64,000 bases of DNA from Treponema vincentii (GCF_010365865.1 NZ_CP048020.1:124001-188000), one strand, 5' to 3'; numbered from the stretch's first letter, positions 1-8,991 are shown. Translations and numbers: made by a program. The notes: a model not told the origin generated them from the letters alone.

Positions 1-796
1 GAGCGGCATCGGGTTCCAATTCGGTTGCTTTTTGTATATCCGCAATAGCTTCCGCCATACGATTTGTCTCCGATTTTATCCGCGCCAATTCGGCAATTGC
101 AAGGCTGTTCTTCGGCTGATACTTCAAGACTGTTGTGTAGCATTGCTCCGCCTCCGGCATCTTGTTATCTAAATAATAAACCTTTCCACACCAAATAAGC
201 GCTTGAATATCATTCGGATGTTTTTGCAAAATTTTGTTGAATATCTTTCCTGCTTCTTTATAGCTTCTCTGATCGTATAAATCGACGCCCTCTTCTTGTA
301 ATGCCTGTATGTTATCGGGATCGAGTTTTAATATCTTTTTTAAATATGTTCTTCGCATTTTTTTGTCGTTTTTTGCTTGAGCAACCATTGTCATGGTATA
401 CAGTACATTGAGGTCGCTGGGATATTGCTTTTCCAATGCTTTTGCCGTTGCTTCCGCATCCTTTATCCGTCCGGTTGAAATGAGTACGGCTACCTTTAAA
501 TTCCGTATGGAAAGAGAAGCTCTGTCTTCTTCGGGTAAAGTGTCAAAAAAGTGCGATAGCTTCATCCCATTTTTGCTCGCTTAACAATGCACTTAATTGT
601 TGTCCGAATATGACTCGCGGTGGAATTTCCTCCTTAGCTTCCGCCTTATTGTCGGAGCGTGCGGATTTTTCGGTCCCTTGCCGATTGGATTGTGTATGAG
701 GCTTTGCTCCCTGTGCGCTCAAACAGAAAAGCATACCGATTATAAGGTAGATACATACGGTTTTTTTTTTGAAATACTTCTATACAAATGTTTCAT
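1..796 (-). pseudogene. Exported TPR-repeat protein, frameshifted, 3' end beyond the window
   Basis: Read on the minus strand this is a tetratricopeptide-repeat protein, whose helical repeats usually mediate protein-protein contacts. The downstream part (positions 543 to 1) translates as TPR units, for example around AEQCYTTVLKYQPKN and ADIQKATELEPDAA. The frame is broken twice at homopolymers. A run of six T (minus strand; A at 545-550) makes DEAIALF end in TGA, whereas five would continue as ALFDTLPEEDRASL. Further 5', a run of ten A (T at 761-770) separates an ATG at 796 from the rest; eleven would give a complete signal peptide (MKHLYRSISKKKTVCIYLIIGMLFC region). With ten, translation could only start at 734. 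No RBS decides this. The TPR assignment is fairly sure; whether the gene is truly broken, phase-variable or mis-sequenced is open. Confidence 0.7.
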
Positions 797-860
797 GAAG
801 ACTCCTACGGAACGGTGATTAACTAAAACTAAAGAAACTGCTCAAAGCCTTTCGCTTTTG

Positions 861-910
861 CATAACCCCGCTAGTCTACCCAAGTTTTCCAATCTGGTCT
901 AGCGGTTATG
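861..910. repeat. Inverted repeat between divergent genes
   Basis: CATAACC-C-CGCTAG (861-874) pairs with CTAGCGGTTATG (899-910), 12 bp with one bulged C and a 24-nt loop. It lies between the TPR gene (minus) and the 1011 gene (plus). There is no T run, so it is not an obvious terminator. It could be an operator or a leader structure. Confidence 0.5.
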
Positions 911-1010
911 TTAAACGGTTTCAACAGCAGTATATCATAAGAAAACTTTCCGTCAGCCGTGGCGGTTTTACTGTTGCAATTATTATCCCCTTTTATTAGA
1001 CTAACAGCGT

Positions 1011-3008
1011 ATGAAGCATATTGCAGGTAGAATAGTTGCATATACCGTCCTTTATTGTAGTGTTATTTTCGGTATTTTTGTTCTTCAGTTTACCAAAGGG
1101 CAAACTTTTTCTTTAACGTTAGGGTCTATGACCGTTACGGGCAGGCAGGAACGTGCCGAGTCGGGCAAAATGATTCCTCTTTTACCCCTTCATGTCGTCT
1201 CGAATGGGCTGAATTTATATATCAGTGAGCAAAATCCCGTGTATGCCGTGGACGAAGGGGATATCACTTCTGCGTTGCGCGTTTTGGCATATCAATTTTA
1301 TGAGGCGGAAGCGCGATTTTCGGTACATTGTTCGGATGATGTTGTTATTTCATTTTTTTCAGAAAGACGCGGCGATGTTGACAGCCTCATGGTCGAAGCT
1401 GTACTTCCCGAAGGAATAAAAAGAATATTGCTCCCATGGAAGATTACTCAAAATGCCGGTATTGAACGTGCAGACGGTAAGATTTTTGTGCGTTCCGGTA
1501 AAAAACAGTATACGTTTACCGGCAGTTTCGGTTTTGACACGGATGGAGAGGATACGGCGGCACAGTTCGAAGAACCTCATTTGGTGCTTGCCAAGGGGCA
1601 ACCGTTTGCCTCTTACAAAACCTATTTGCCGCTTGAAGAATTGGATATCACAACCATCCCATCGATGGTACAGGCTTCTGCGGAATCTTATACGGCAGCG
1701 CTTAATAGTTTTTCCTCGGCGGTTGTTCATGCAGGGACGCAGGCACTTTCGTCTAAACGGATAACGGAGAAAACGTTGATAGCATATATTGCCGAGATGG
1801 GGCAGCGCGGTAAATTTGCCGGAACGATGGAAACAGCCCCTGCTCAAACGCTTGCACGAAACGTACGGACATACCTTTCAAATCCTTTTTATGATAATGT
1901 GCAGGAAACTCATGTAGGATTGATTGCCGACGATGCAAAAAAAAGGGAACGGTACGCCGCGCTTATCACGGATAATTCGCTTGAAATTTTTGAACAAGAC
2001 GGCTTAATACCGTTTTTAACCGACCGCGGCTCTAAGCGCAGCATAGAAGGTTTATTCCGGTTGATAGAGAAGATGGATGTTGCACAACTTAATGCACGGC
2101 AGGCTGCGGGCGTGTTGGAAGTATGGCTCGATTGTACGCATTACTACCCCGAACGGAAAACGTTGTTTGAAGATTTGCTGCCAGTGTGCGAGAAAAAAAT
2201 TACCGATGCTCTGTTGTTGATCGATGAAGGGTTGTACTTGAGTAATGACGGTACGTATATCGACAGCGTTGCCGCTTTAGCTTCTGCACGGATATTGATG
2301 CGATACGGAACGGAGCAATCTTCGGTATGGCAATCCGTTGCACGAATGCTGGTAACTTCTTTATTAAGATACTCAGGTGAATCGGCCGGGTTGCCCGTAG
2401 GACTTACCGTAACCGGCAGTAAATCGACACAGTTGGTAATTACGGCCGATGACAGTGATGTACTGGATGTCGGCACGCTCTATCCTCTGCTGAAGCCGGA
2501 TAACAGTTGGTATCCCCATGCCCAGTCACTTGCTTTACAGGCGGAGGCCGGTATTTGGGCATGGACATGCGCACAGAACATCGAGGTTTTAGAAAACACT
2601 TCAAAAACCTTAGTATTACGAATCCGATTCCCGGAAGGGCAATCTCACTATCTTACCTTGCACGGTATTAGGCCTTTCTACCGGATAGAAATGTATGGCA
2701 TCCCCTTTAGAAGCGATGCTCGCTTCGAGATGTATAATTCTTCGGGCTATGCGTACAATGCCGGCAGCAAAACGTTATACTTAAAGATGAGACATAAAAG
2801 CGAATACGAAACCATACGCCTTTTGCTCGGTTCGGCTCCGCAGGAGTCTGCTTCCGTGCGGCCGGCACCGCCTGCTACCGTTTCAAATACAAGCACCGGC
2901 GCCGCTCCTTCTACGGAGGCAGCATCCTCTAACCAAGCGGCGGGCACAACCGGGACTGCTTCGGTACCACAACCGGAAAATCCCGCTCAACCGGATAATG
3001 CAGAGTAA
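1011..3008 (+). CDS. Large membrane-anchored or exported protein of unknown function
   Basis: A 665-residue protein I do not recognise. Residues about 8-28 form one hydrophobic segment that could be an uncleaved signal anchor or signal peptide, so the bulk is likely periplasmic. The middle is mixed alpha/beta without a catalytic motif I can name. The last ~55 residues are a low-complexity Ala/Pro/Ser/Thr/Asn tail (from APPATVSNTSTGAAP onward), typical of a flexible extracytoplasmic end. The ATG at 1011 is the first in frame and lies about 100 bp after the inverted repeat at 861-910. No clear Shine-Dalgarno sequence precedes it. It stands alone, convergent with the FN3 lipoprotein gene 43 bp downstream. 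Coding status is secure from length; function is not. Confidence 0.8.
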   Translation: MKHIAGRIVAYTVLYCSVIFGIFVLQFTKGQTFSLTLGSMTVTGRQERAESGKMIPLLPLHVVSNGLNLYISEQNPVYAVDEGDITSALRVLAYQFYEAEARFSVHCSDDVVISFFSERRGDVDSLMVEAVLPEGIKRILLPWKITQNAGIERADGKIFVRSGKKQYTFTGSFGFDTDGEDTAAQFEEPHLVLAKGQPFASYKTYLPLEELDITTIPSMVQASAESYTAALNSFSSAVVHAGTQALSSKRITEKTLIAYIAEMGQRGKFAGTMETAPAQTLARNVRTYLSNPFYDNVQETHVGLIADDAKKRERYAALITDNSLEIFEQDGLIPFLTDRGSKRSIEGLFRLIEKMDVAQLNARQAAGVLEVWLDCTHYYPERKTLFEDLLPVCEKKITDALLLIDEGLYLSNDGTYIDSVAALASARILMRYGTEQSSVWQSVARMLVTSLLRYSGESAGLPVGLTVTGSKSTQLVITADDSDVLDVGTLYPLLKPDNSWYPHAQSLALQAEAGIWAWTCAQNIEVLENTSKTLVLRIRFPEGQSHYLTLHGIRPFYRIEMYGIPFRSDARFEMYNSSGYAYNAGSKTLYLKMRHKSEYETIRLLLGSAPQESASVRPAPPATVSNTSTGAAPSTEAASSNQAAGTTGTASVPQPENPAQPDNAE

Positions 3009-3051
3009 ACCTGTTCCGAGACTTCCGTTTCGGAACAGACAACCTAGGGCT

Positions 3052-4110
3052 TTATTCCGTCCATGTATATGAAGCAACAGAGCTAAAGGCGCTTGTATTA
3101 TCATCTGTTTTATTGCCGTCGGCGCTTTTTACCCAGAAATAATACGTTGTACCGGAAACAAGCTTGTGGATATCTGCATACACTTTTTTTGAATTGCTGT
3201 CCACAGAGTCAAGTTTTTTTGCCGCCGCCTTATCGTTTGTGGTTCCCCAGTATACATGATACCAAGCGCTTCCGGTGGAATTCCACGTAAGTTTTATTCC
3301 TGAATATTCTCCGGCGCCCTCTTTTGAAGCGGTAAGATTTGCCGGTACCGGTAAATCTTGGTGCGTTAACGTACAACTGACACCATTGCTGAAGTCGCTT
3401 GTCTGGTCGGTATTGTTATAACCGTCGGCGCTTTTCACCCAGAAATAATATGTACCGGAAGCCGAAAAACTCTTAGAATAACTTGTTGATGAAACCGTAT
3501 CGCTTAATAATATGGCAGATGCCGTGTTATTGGTTGTCCCATAATAAACCCAGTAGTATTTTGCTCCGGTTGTAGTCCAGCTCACCGTAATCGTATTGAG
3601 CTTTTCCGTGGAAAGCTCCGCTTGTACGTTCGCCGGTACTTGAAGTGTCGTGTAGGTAAACGATAATGAGGCAACATTACTGAAGCTGCTCAAACTGCTT
3701 GAGGATGTAAAATCGTCGGCAGCCCTTAGCCAAAAATAGTAGGTACCTGTCTCCGATAACGTGGTGGAATACTTTGATGAAAACGTATAATCAGTCAAAA
3801 CTTTTGCTGTAGATGAATCGTTACTTGTGTTGTAATACACCCAGTAAGTTTTTGCGCCGGTATCTGTCCACGAAATAGTTATGCCATTAACCGTGTTACT
3901 GTCAAGTTCAGCCTTTACATCCGTCGGCGCATACACCCCTTTTGCAGTTGGTGTTCGTGTTGGATTATTAACGGGTCCGTTACATCCAATAACGGCACAG
4001 AGTAATAAAATAGCGCTTATAATGGAGATGTATTTTTTTACTCTGTTATTGGCAGTTTGGATATCCGCAGGATGATTTTTTCCTGCCGGACGTTTTGTCG
4101 TATTCGGCAT
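3052..4110 (-). CDS. Lipoprotein with three fibronectin type III-like repeats
   Basis: A 352-residue predicted lipoprotein. After a basic N-terminus comes a hydrophobic stretch (28-42) and a lipobox AVIG-C with the lipidated Cys at 43. Three ~90-residue repeats follow (about 60-150, 155-250, 252-350). Each opens with a [VP]P-[AT]-[ND]-[VL] strand, has a central W-x-[TS]-[TD]-G-[AS]-[KA]-x-Y-[WH]-V-Y-[YW] block and ends in YYFW-[LV]-[RK]-[SA]-AD plus an SxFSxxxS strand, the pattern of FN3 sandwiches. Such proteins are usually surface or periplasmic binding modules; the ligand is unknown. AGGAGGGC sits six bases before ATG at 4110 and supports this start, although the N-terminus before the lipobox is long. 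Confidence 0.85.
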   Translation of the reverse strand: MPNTTKRPAGKNHPADIQTANNRVKKYISIISAILLLCAVIGCNGPVNNPTRTPTAKGVYAPTDVKAELDSNTVNGITISWTDTGAKTYWVYYNTSNDSSTAKVLTDYTFSSKYSTTLSETGTYYFWLRAADDFTSSSSLSSFSNVASLSFTYTTLQVPANVQAELSTEKLNTITVSWTTTGAKYYWVYYGTTNNTASAILLSDTVSSTSYSKSFSASGTYYFWVKSADGYNNTDQTSDFSNGVSCTLTHQDLPVPANLTASKEGAGEYSGIKLTWNSTGSAWYHVYWGTTNDKAAAKKLDSVDSNSKKVYADIHKLVSGTTYYFWVKSADGNKTDDNTSAFSSVASYTWTE

Positions 4111-4224
4111 TTTTGCCCTCCTCTTTTGTTAAGGTGTTCCAAACGATGGAGTTGGTTCATGTTTAGAACTTCTCTTCCATAATACCCCAAAAAAAAAAGA
4201 GTCAAGAGGAAAACAAAAATGGAC

Positions 4225-4316
4225 GGGGCAAACGCATCAGACATTTTTTAACAACCCCGCAGCAGAAGAGAGGCTGCTCAACCAGAGTTGAACTGTTGGT
4301 TCAAATGGTCACTGCA
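4225..4316 (-). repeat. Partial copy of the dispersed foldback element
   Basis: Reverse complement matches the right half of the 145-bp element at 8729-8873. It shares AGTGA-(GA)-CCATTTGAACC, GTTCAACTCTGGT, CTGCGGGG, a TTAAAAAA run and the terminal GTCTGATGCGTTTGCCCC. The left half is missing. It lies directly beside the terminator at 4318-4353. Confidence 0.7.
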
Positions 4317-4317
4317 T

Positions 4318-4353
4318 AAAAAAAGCCCTGCCGATATAATCGACAGGGCTTTT
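4318..4353 (-). terminator. Rho-independent terminator of the fusA operon
   Basis: AGCCCTG and CAGGGCT form a GC-rich stem around a short AT-rich loop. On the minus strand the stem is followed by a run of seven T. This fits termination after the ATPase gene that ends at 4402. On the plus strand the trailing T run is shorter (TTTT). Confidence 0.8.
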
Positions 4354-4401
4354 CGATAGCCTTTATGGCCTCGGTGCGCTTAGCTGGAGCTATAAGGAAA
4401 A

Positions 4402-5085
4402 TTATTTTTCCGCTAACAACATCGTTTTGGTATCAAGCTTGCAGCCGGTATCAAAGTCTGCTTTGCCACGGGCTTTTAGCGCATAGATTTTAACTGCTTC
4501 CGGTGCGGGTTCCAAATACAGGATAACATCAAGATCATTAGCATACGGTTTCAGATCAGGGTGGATAACCTTTTCGCGTACGTCTGCGGAAGCTGTATAC
4601 CAAACGAACATGCCGGTCTCTTTTGCAAAAGCTTTTATTTGCTGGATCGCTTCAGGTACCGCTTTTGAAAAATCAAAATCGTCGATCATCAGTGCGGAAG
4701 GTTTGGAACCGATTTCAAATAGTGCTTTTACGGTTTTGATAATCTGGGTTGTACGCACGATATCTTGGTTAAAATTCAGCACGATGCGCCGTGCGATAAC
4801 CTCAGATTTTAATTCGGCAGCTTTTTCAAGGTGTTTTTTCTCAGCTGTTTCGTCGAACATATTGTTATACCATGTAATGGCATAATCGGTTTGCTGACTG
4901 AACGAGATATGTACAATCGGTTTACCTTGCAGCAACTGATCCAATCCGAGCTGAACCAGCATGGAAGTTTTTCCAACGCCTCTTTTAGCCGTTACAATGC
5001 CGATTTCTCCCGGCTGTAACGCCCCTCCGAGCGCTTTTTCAAAATTACGAACAGCGCTGCGTTCGATTAAATCCTCTTTAACCAT
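4402..5085 (-). CDS. RecA/KaiC-like P-loop ATPase downstream of fusA
   Basis: A 227-residue protein with a Walker A motif AKRGVGKTS at about residues 33-41 and a Walker B-like SALMIDDFDF near residue 130, inside a RecA/DnaB/KaiC-type core. The segment GKPIVHISFSQQ after Walker A resembles the ssDNA-helicase fold of KaiC and RadA relatives. No membrane segment, so cytoplasmic. The substrate is not known. ATG at 5085 is chosen because AGGAGGCGGGAA precedes it and it lies 10 bp after the fusA stop; an in-frame upstream ATG at 5130 would run back into fusA. The tight spacing indicates cotranscription with fusA, ending at the 4318-4353 hairpin. Confidence 0.8.
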   Translation of the reverse strand: MVKEDLIERSAVRNFEKALGGALQPGEIGIVTAKRGVGKTSMLVQLGLDQLLQGKPIVHISFSQQTDYAITWYNNMFDETAEKKHLEKAAELKSEVIARRIVLNFNQDIVRTTQIIKTVKALFEIGSKPSALMIDDFDFSKAVPEAIQQIKAFAKETGMFVWYTASADVREKVIHPDLKPYANDLDVILYLEPAPEAVKIYALKARGKADFDTGCKLDTKTMLLAEK

Positions 5086-5095
5086 TTCCCGCCTC

Positions 5096-7186
5096 CTATT
5101 TTTGTTGTTCCGCTTTGCGTTTTTCTTCATACGCTTTAATTAATGCTTCCGTAACACTCTGGGGAGCTTTGCCGTACTTCGCAAATTCCATTGAGTATTC
5201 AGCTTTACCCTGCGTTGAAGAGCGCAAAATGGTTGAAAAACCGAACATTTCGCTTAACGGGACTTCCGCATCGACACGGGTAAACTGTTCATCCTCAGTG
5301 GATGCTAATATTATACCACGACGTTGGTTAATAAGTCCAAAGATATTTCCTTGGAATTCCTGCGGGCCTTCAATAGAAACCTTCATAATCGGTTCAAGCA
5401 CAATCGGATTGGCTTTTTTATACGCTTCGCGGAAAGCGCCGATAGCTGCAGCTTGGAATGCCATATCGGAAGAGTCTACCGGGTGTGTTTGACCGTCGTT
5501 GATGGTAACCCGCACGCCGACAATCGGGAAGCCAATCAGCGTGCCCTTCTTAACGGCCGCTCTAAAGCCCTTATCGCAAGACGGAATAAATTCCGAAGGA
5601 ATGGCGCCGCCCTTAATCTGATCGACAAACTCGTAGTCTTGCTCGGAGGTAGGTTCGATAAAGCCTGCAACACGGCCGAACTGACCGGAACCGCCCGTCT
5701 GCTTTTTATGGGTGTAGTTAAAGTCCGCACGCTGGCTGATCGCTTCGCGGTAGGCAACCTGCGGCATACCGGTTTCTACCTCGCACTTGTATTCGCGGCG
5801 CATTCGTTCAATGTATACATCCAAGTGGAGTTCGCCCATACCCTGAATAATCGTTTCGTTCGATTCGGGGTCTACATACGTGCGGAACGTGGGGTCTTCT
5901 TTGGTAAAGCGGTTCAACGCCTTGCCCATTTGGTCGGCGGATTTCTTATCTTTGGGGGTAACCGACAGCGAAATAACCGGATCCGGCACAAACATAGAGC
6001 TCATCGCGTAGTTAAGGTCTCCGCCGCAGAACGTATCGCCTGATGCGCATTCGATACCGAAGAGCGCGACGATGTCTCCCGGGCCGCCTTCGGTAATATC
6101 TTCCATTTCGGCGGAGTTCATACGGACAAGACGTCCGACCTTAAACTTTTTACGTGAACGGGTATTGTACAGTTCGCCGCCCTTTTTTAGCGTTCCCTGA
6201 TAGATACGCACATACGTCAACTGACCGTATTTTCCGTCTTCCAGCTTAAAGCCGAGTGAAACAACCGGATCGTCAGGGTTGGAAGTCAATACAACCGGCT
6301 CTTCGTTTTTATCCAAATTGAGTGCCTTGTTGGTAATCTCCGTCGGATTGGGCAAGTAGTACGTTACAGCATCGAGCAATGGCTGGATACCTTTGTTTTT
6401 ATAGGCTGAACCGAGGAACACCGGTACAAAAGCTTCTTTTAACGTACCGGCGCGTACCGCTGCACGGATCATCTCTTCCGTTTCGGCTCCTTCGAGGTAT
6501 GCTTCCGCAAGCTCATCGGAGAACATGGAAGCTGCATCAATCATTTCTTCGCGGTACTTTTTTGCTTCATCCAAAAGATGAGCAGGAATTTCGGCAACAC
6601 GGAGTTCGGTACCGCTGTCTCCTTCAAAATACAGCGCTTTCATCGTTACGAGGTCGATAACGCCTTCAAGTTTATCTTCAAGTCCGATCGGGAGCTGCAT
6701 CATATAGGCGTTCAAGCCGAGCTTTTCGCGCAGCTGCATCCGTACCTTTAACGGGTTGGCGCCGGTTCTATCGCACTTGTTGACAAAGGCGATACGCGGG
6801 ACATGGTAGCGTTTCAACTGGCGGTCAACGGTGATAGATTGAGACTGTACGCCGGCAACGGAACACAGTACCAAAATAGCACCATCCAAAACGCGCAGGG
6901 AACGCTCAACCTCGATGGTAAAGTCGACGTGTCCGGGAGTGTCGATAACGTTAATGGTGTGATCTTTCCATTTTACCTGTGTCGATGCGGACTGAATGGT
7001 GATACCGCGCTCCCGTTCCAATTCCATATTGTCCATAACGGCGCCGACACCGTCTTTTCCGCGTACCTCATGAATGGTATGAATACGGTCGCAATAAAAC
7101 AAGATACGCTCTGAAAGGGTTGTTTTTCCCGAATCGATATGCGCACTTATACCGATATTTCTCATTTTTGAAATATCACTACTCAT
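5096..7186 (-). CDS. fusA: Elongation factor G (spirochaetal spdEFG1 type)
   Basis: A 696-residue translational GTPase that drives tRNA-mRNA translocation. G motifs are visible: AHIDSGKTT at 15-23 (G1), RGITIQSA near 60-67 (switch region), DTPGH at 82-86 (G3) and NKCD near 136 (G4), followed by EF-G domains II-V. Domain IV contains GGSGQFGR and the C-terminus contains [24 protein letters not shown]1 has Ser in place of the usual Ala (AHIDAGKTT), as in mitochondrial EFG1 and the spirochete spdEFG1 group. That points to the translocation-competent paralogue rather than the recycling spdEFG2. It heads a two-gene operon with the RecA-like ATPase. Confidence 0.97.
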   Translation of the reverse strand: MSSDISKMRNIGISAHIDSGKTTLSERILFYCDRIHTIHEVRGKDGVGAVMDNMELERERGITIQSASTQVKWKDHTINVIDTPGHVDFTIEVERSLRVLDGAILVLCSVAGVQSQSITVDRQLKRYHVPRIAFVNKCDRTGANPLKVRMQLREKLGLNAYMMQLPIGLEDKLEGVIDLVTMKALYFEGDSGTELRVAEIPAHLLDEAKKYREEMIDAASMFSDELAEAYLEGAETEEMIRAAVRAGTLKEAFVPVFLGSAYKNKGIQPLLDAVTYYLPNPTEITNKALNLDKNEEPVVLTSNPDDPVVSLGFKLEDGKYGQLTYVRIYQGTLKKGGELYNTRSRKKFKVGRLVRMNSAEMEDITEGGPGDIVALFGIECASGDTFCGGDLNYAMSSMFVPDPVISLSVTPKDKKSADQMGKALNRFTKEDPTFRTYVDPESNETIIQGMGELHLDVYIERMRREYKCEVETGMPQVAYREAISQRADFNYTHKKQTGGSGQFGRVAGFIEPTSEQDYEFVDQIKGGAIPSEFIPSCDKGFRAAVKKGTLIGFPIVGVRVTINDGQTHPVDSSDMAFQAAAIGAFREAYKKANPIVLEPIMKVSIEGPQEFQGNIFGLINQRRGIILASTEDEQFTRVDAEVPLSEMFGFSTILRSSTQGKAEYSMEFAKYGKAPQSVTEALIKAYEEKRKAEQQK

Positions 7187-7337
7187 AATTCTTCTACCTC
7201 ATTTCTATAGATTTCTACGTCAAAAAACCGGCAGTTAAAAAATATCAATTTTCGTAAACTGCCTATAAGCAAGATTATAAATTATACAGGAAACGGTTTT
7301 TGATTGCAAGAGTAAAGTTTTTTAAATTCATTTTTTA

Positions 7338-7366
7338 TTGACATATATAGAGATTGTATATACTCT
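7338..7366 (+). promoter_or_regulatory. Sigma-70-type promoter of the AraC-family gene
   Basis: TTGACA at 7338-7343 and TACTCT at 7361-7366 with 17 bp between them; an overlapping TATACT at 7359-7364 would give 15 bp. The gene starts at 7388. The spacer is AT-rich. The 7187-7387 gap holds nothing else that I can see. Confidence 0.6.
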
Positions 7367-7387
7367 TAAAAAAATTGAAGGCCTAAT

Positions 7388-8365
7388 ATGAACTCTTGTG
7401 TACACGCAAACGAATGGCACGGGACACGCGCCGCTATTGTATCTAATACCAACTCGGTAACGGAATACGCTATTGCCTGCGATACACCGAACGGGCGTAT
7501 GAAAACCTTTCATTTATTCCCGGGGATCGATTATGCACTTACAACTTTTGAAGCGACCTCATGTGATTACCGAAAAGAGCCGGTGTCGAATATTCTGGAA
7601 ATAGCCTATTGCAAATCAGGCAGGTTTGAATGCGAATATAAAAGCGGTTACTTTACATATATCGGGGAAGGTGATTTTGCCATCGGTGTTTTGGAAGCTC
7701 AAACGGAAAAGCCTTATTTCCCGTTAGGATATTACACCGGCTGTACAATCATTATCGATGTCAAAAAGACAGGCACGGTTTTTCAGAATACTATCGAAGG
7801 CATATCCATTGACCTAGTGGCACTACTGCAAAACTATTGTCCCGACAATAAATGCGCGGTTATTAAAACACCGCCAATGCTGCTCCGTATATTCAATGAA
7901 TTATATGAAGCATCTCAAGAGTGCCGCTTTCCCTCTGATACAACAAACGGCTACCTGCGGCTGAAAGTTTTAGAGCTGTTGTTTTTATTGCAGCACTATA
8001 AACCGCAAAAGCAGTCTGCGGCACACACCTGTTTTTCAGGAGTATATATAAAAAAGATAAAAGCGATTAAAGCTGATATTACGGAACACTGGAGCGAAAA
8101 TCCGCGGTTAAAAGATTTGTCGCAAAAATACGGCATCGGTTTAACGGTAATGAAAGACTGTTTTAAGGCGGTATACGGAAAACCGATTTATGCTTTCCAA
8201 AAAGAATACAAAATGCAAAAGGCGGCGCAGTTATTACACACTACGGAAAAATCGATTACGGAAATTGCCTCCCTAATTGGATACGAAAACCCGAATAAGT
8301 TTTCTTCCGCTTTTAAGAATACATTCGGATATTCTCCGCGGGAATACCGGCAGGATAATTTATAA
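7388..8365 (+). CDS. AraC-family transcriptional regulator
   Basis: A 325-residue DNA-binding regulator. The C-terminal ~100 residues are a double helix-turn-helix: LKDLSQKYGIGLTVMKDCFKAVYG (first HTH) and SITEIASLIGYENPNKFSSAFK with FGYSPREYR (second HTH and the family signature). The N-terminal half is a sensor domain rich in aromatic and acidic residues that I cannot assign to a ligand. The gene is alone, 626 bp before the ECF transporter genes and in the same direction, so it could regulate them; this is inference from position. ATG at 7388 follows AATTGAAGGCCTAAT, which gives a modest RBS. Confidence 0.9.
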   Translation: MNSCVHANEWHGTRAAIVSNTNSVTEYAIACDTPNGRMKTFHLFPGIDYALTTFEATSCDYRKEPVSNILEIAYCKSGRFECEYKSGYFTYIGEGDFAIGVLEAQTEKPYFPLGYYTGCTIIIDVKKTGTVFQNTIEGISIDLVALLQNYCPDNKCAVIKTPPMLLRIFNELYEASQECRFPSDTTNGYLRLKVLELLFLLQHYKPQKQSAAHTCFSGVYIKKIKAIKADITEHWSENPRLKDLSQKYGIGLTVMKDCFKAVYGKPIYAFQKEYKMQKAAQLLHTTEKSITEIASLIGYENPNKFSSAFKNTFGYSPREYRQDNL

Positions 8366-8375
8366 TTGATACTTT

Positions 8376-8713
8376 GTAATGGTAATTATTTTGGGCGTTC
8401 CGGTTCCCGTCGGGCTTTACGCTTATAGCTTTTTGCTGCGTTTGTATCATTTCAGCAGTGTTTCTCCTCACGTCGAAAACTGCATTTGACTGCTTTCGGC
8501 AGCAAAAAGGCTATCGCTGCAATCCCTAACGCCTCTGTCTGGAACTACCGCCATCCATGGCGGTTATGAATGTACACGGATGTTCATTCTTTGTCGTGCC
8601 TGCGTGTGTTTTTTGTGCGCTCCTAACATCTGTACCATCTATTTCAAAAGGCTAACGGAAGGTTTATCTTCAAGCCTCTCTTCTGTGCGAAATTTTGCAT
8701 AAAATTTCGCACA
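8376..8713 (+). repeat. Dispersed repeat block with hairpins; no gene
   Basis: This part of the 626-bp gene-free stretch (8366-8991) shares phrases with the 25-26 kb array. One is the tail TTTTTTGTGCGCTCCTAACATCTG (compare 25053-25076); another is CTATTTCAAAAGGCTAACGG. Hairpins present: ACCGCC-ATCCAT-GGCGGT at 8547-8564 (on the minus strand the loop is ATGGAT), a degraded TGTAC-ACGGAT-GT copy at 8569-8590, and a perfect 13-bp stem TGTGCGAAATTTT-GCAT-AAAATTTCGCACA at 8684-8713. The last is followed by TTTTT and could end the AraC transcript. Confidence 0.6.
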
Positions 8714-8728
8714 TTTTTCCATCAAAGG

Positions 8729-8873
8729 GGTAAACGCATCAGGCAGAATAGATAAAAATCGCGGAAAAATTGAGACAGTGAGACCATTTGAACCGCGAAG
8801 AGGTTCAACTCTGGTCGAATAGTCTCAATTTTTCTGCGGGGATATTAAAAAAACAGCCTGATGCGTTTACCCT
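8729..8873. mobile_element. 145-bp foldback (MITE-like) element
   Basis: Terminal inverted repeats GGGTAAACGCATCAGGC (8729-8745) and GCCTGATGCGTTTACCC (857-873 of the 8 kb block, i.e. 8857-8873) are perfect over 17 bp. Inside, CGCGGAAAAATTGAGAC (8761-8777) pairs with GTCTCAATTTTTCTGCG (8823-8839) with one mismatch, and a central TTTGAACC/GGTTCAA hairpin closes the fold. There is no ORF. Relatives occur at 4225-4316, 30046-30083 and 47575-47609. I see no convincing target-site duplication, so mobility is inferred from copy number and structure. Confidence 0.6.
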
Positions 8874-8950
8874 GGCCAATTTTCACGGCTTTTCGGATAG
8901 GTTTTGGCTGAATGGAGTGGAAAACAGCTGTTCATTGCCGCTATAGTATT

Positions 8951-8980
8951 CTCTTGAGTTAGCAGGTGCTAACTCAAGAG
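8951..8980 (+). promoter_or_regulatory. Perfect 14-bp palindrome abutting the Shine-Dalgarno of the ECF S gene
   Basis: CTCTTGAGTTAGCA (8951-8964) and TGCTAACTCAAGAG (8967-8980) are exact complements separated by GG. The right arm runs into the ribosome-binding site GAGGAGGAAC before ATG 8992. A TATAGT box lies just upstream (8942-8947). It may be an operator or an mRNA hairpin that limits ribosome access; the ligand is unknown. Confidence 0.6.
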
Positions 8981-8991
8981 GAGGAACTAAT

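Noticed and set aside
5324-6043. 239-aa plus-strand reading frame inside fusA
   Set aside because: Antisense shadow of a highly conserved gene with no RBS or domain of its own.
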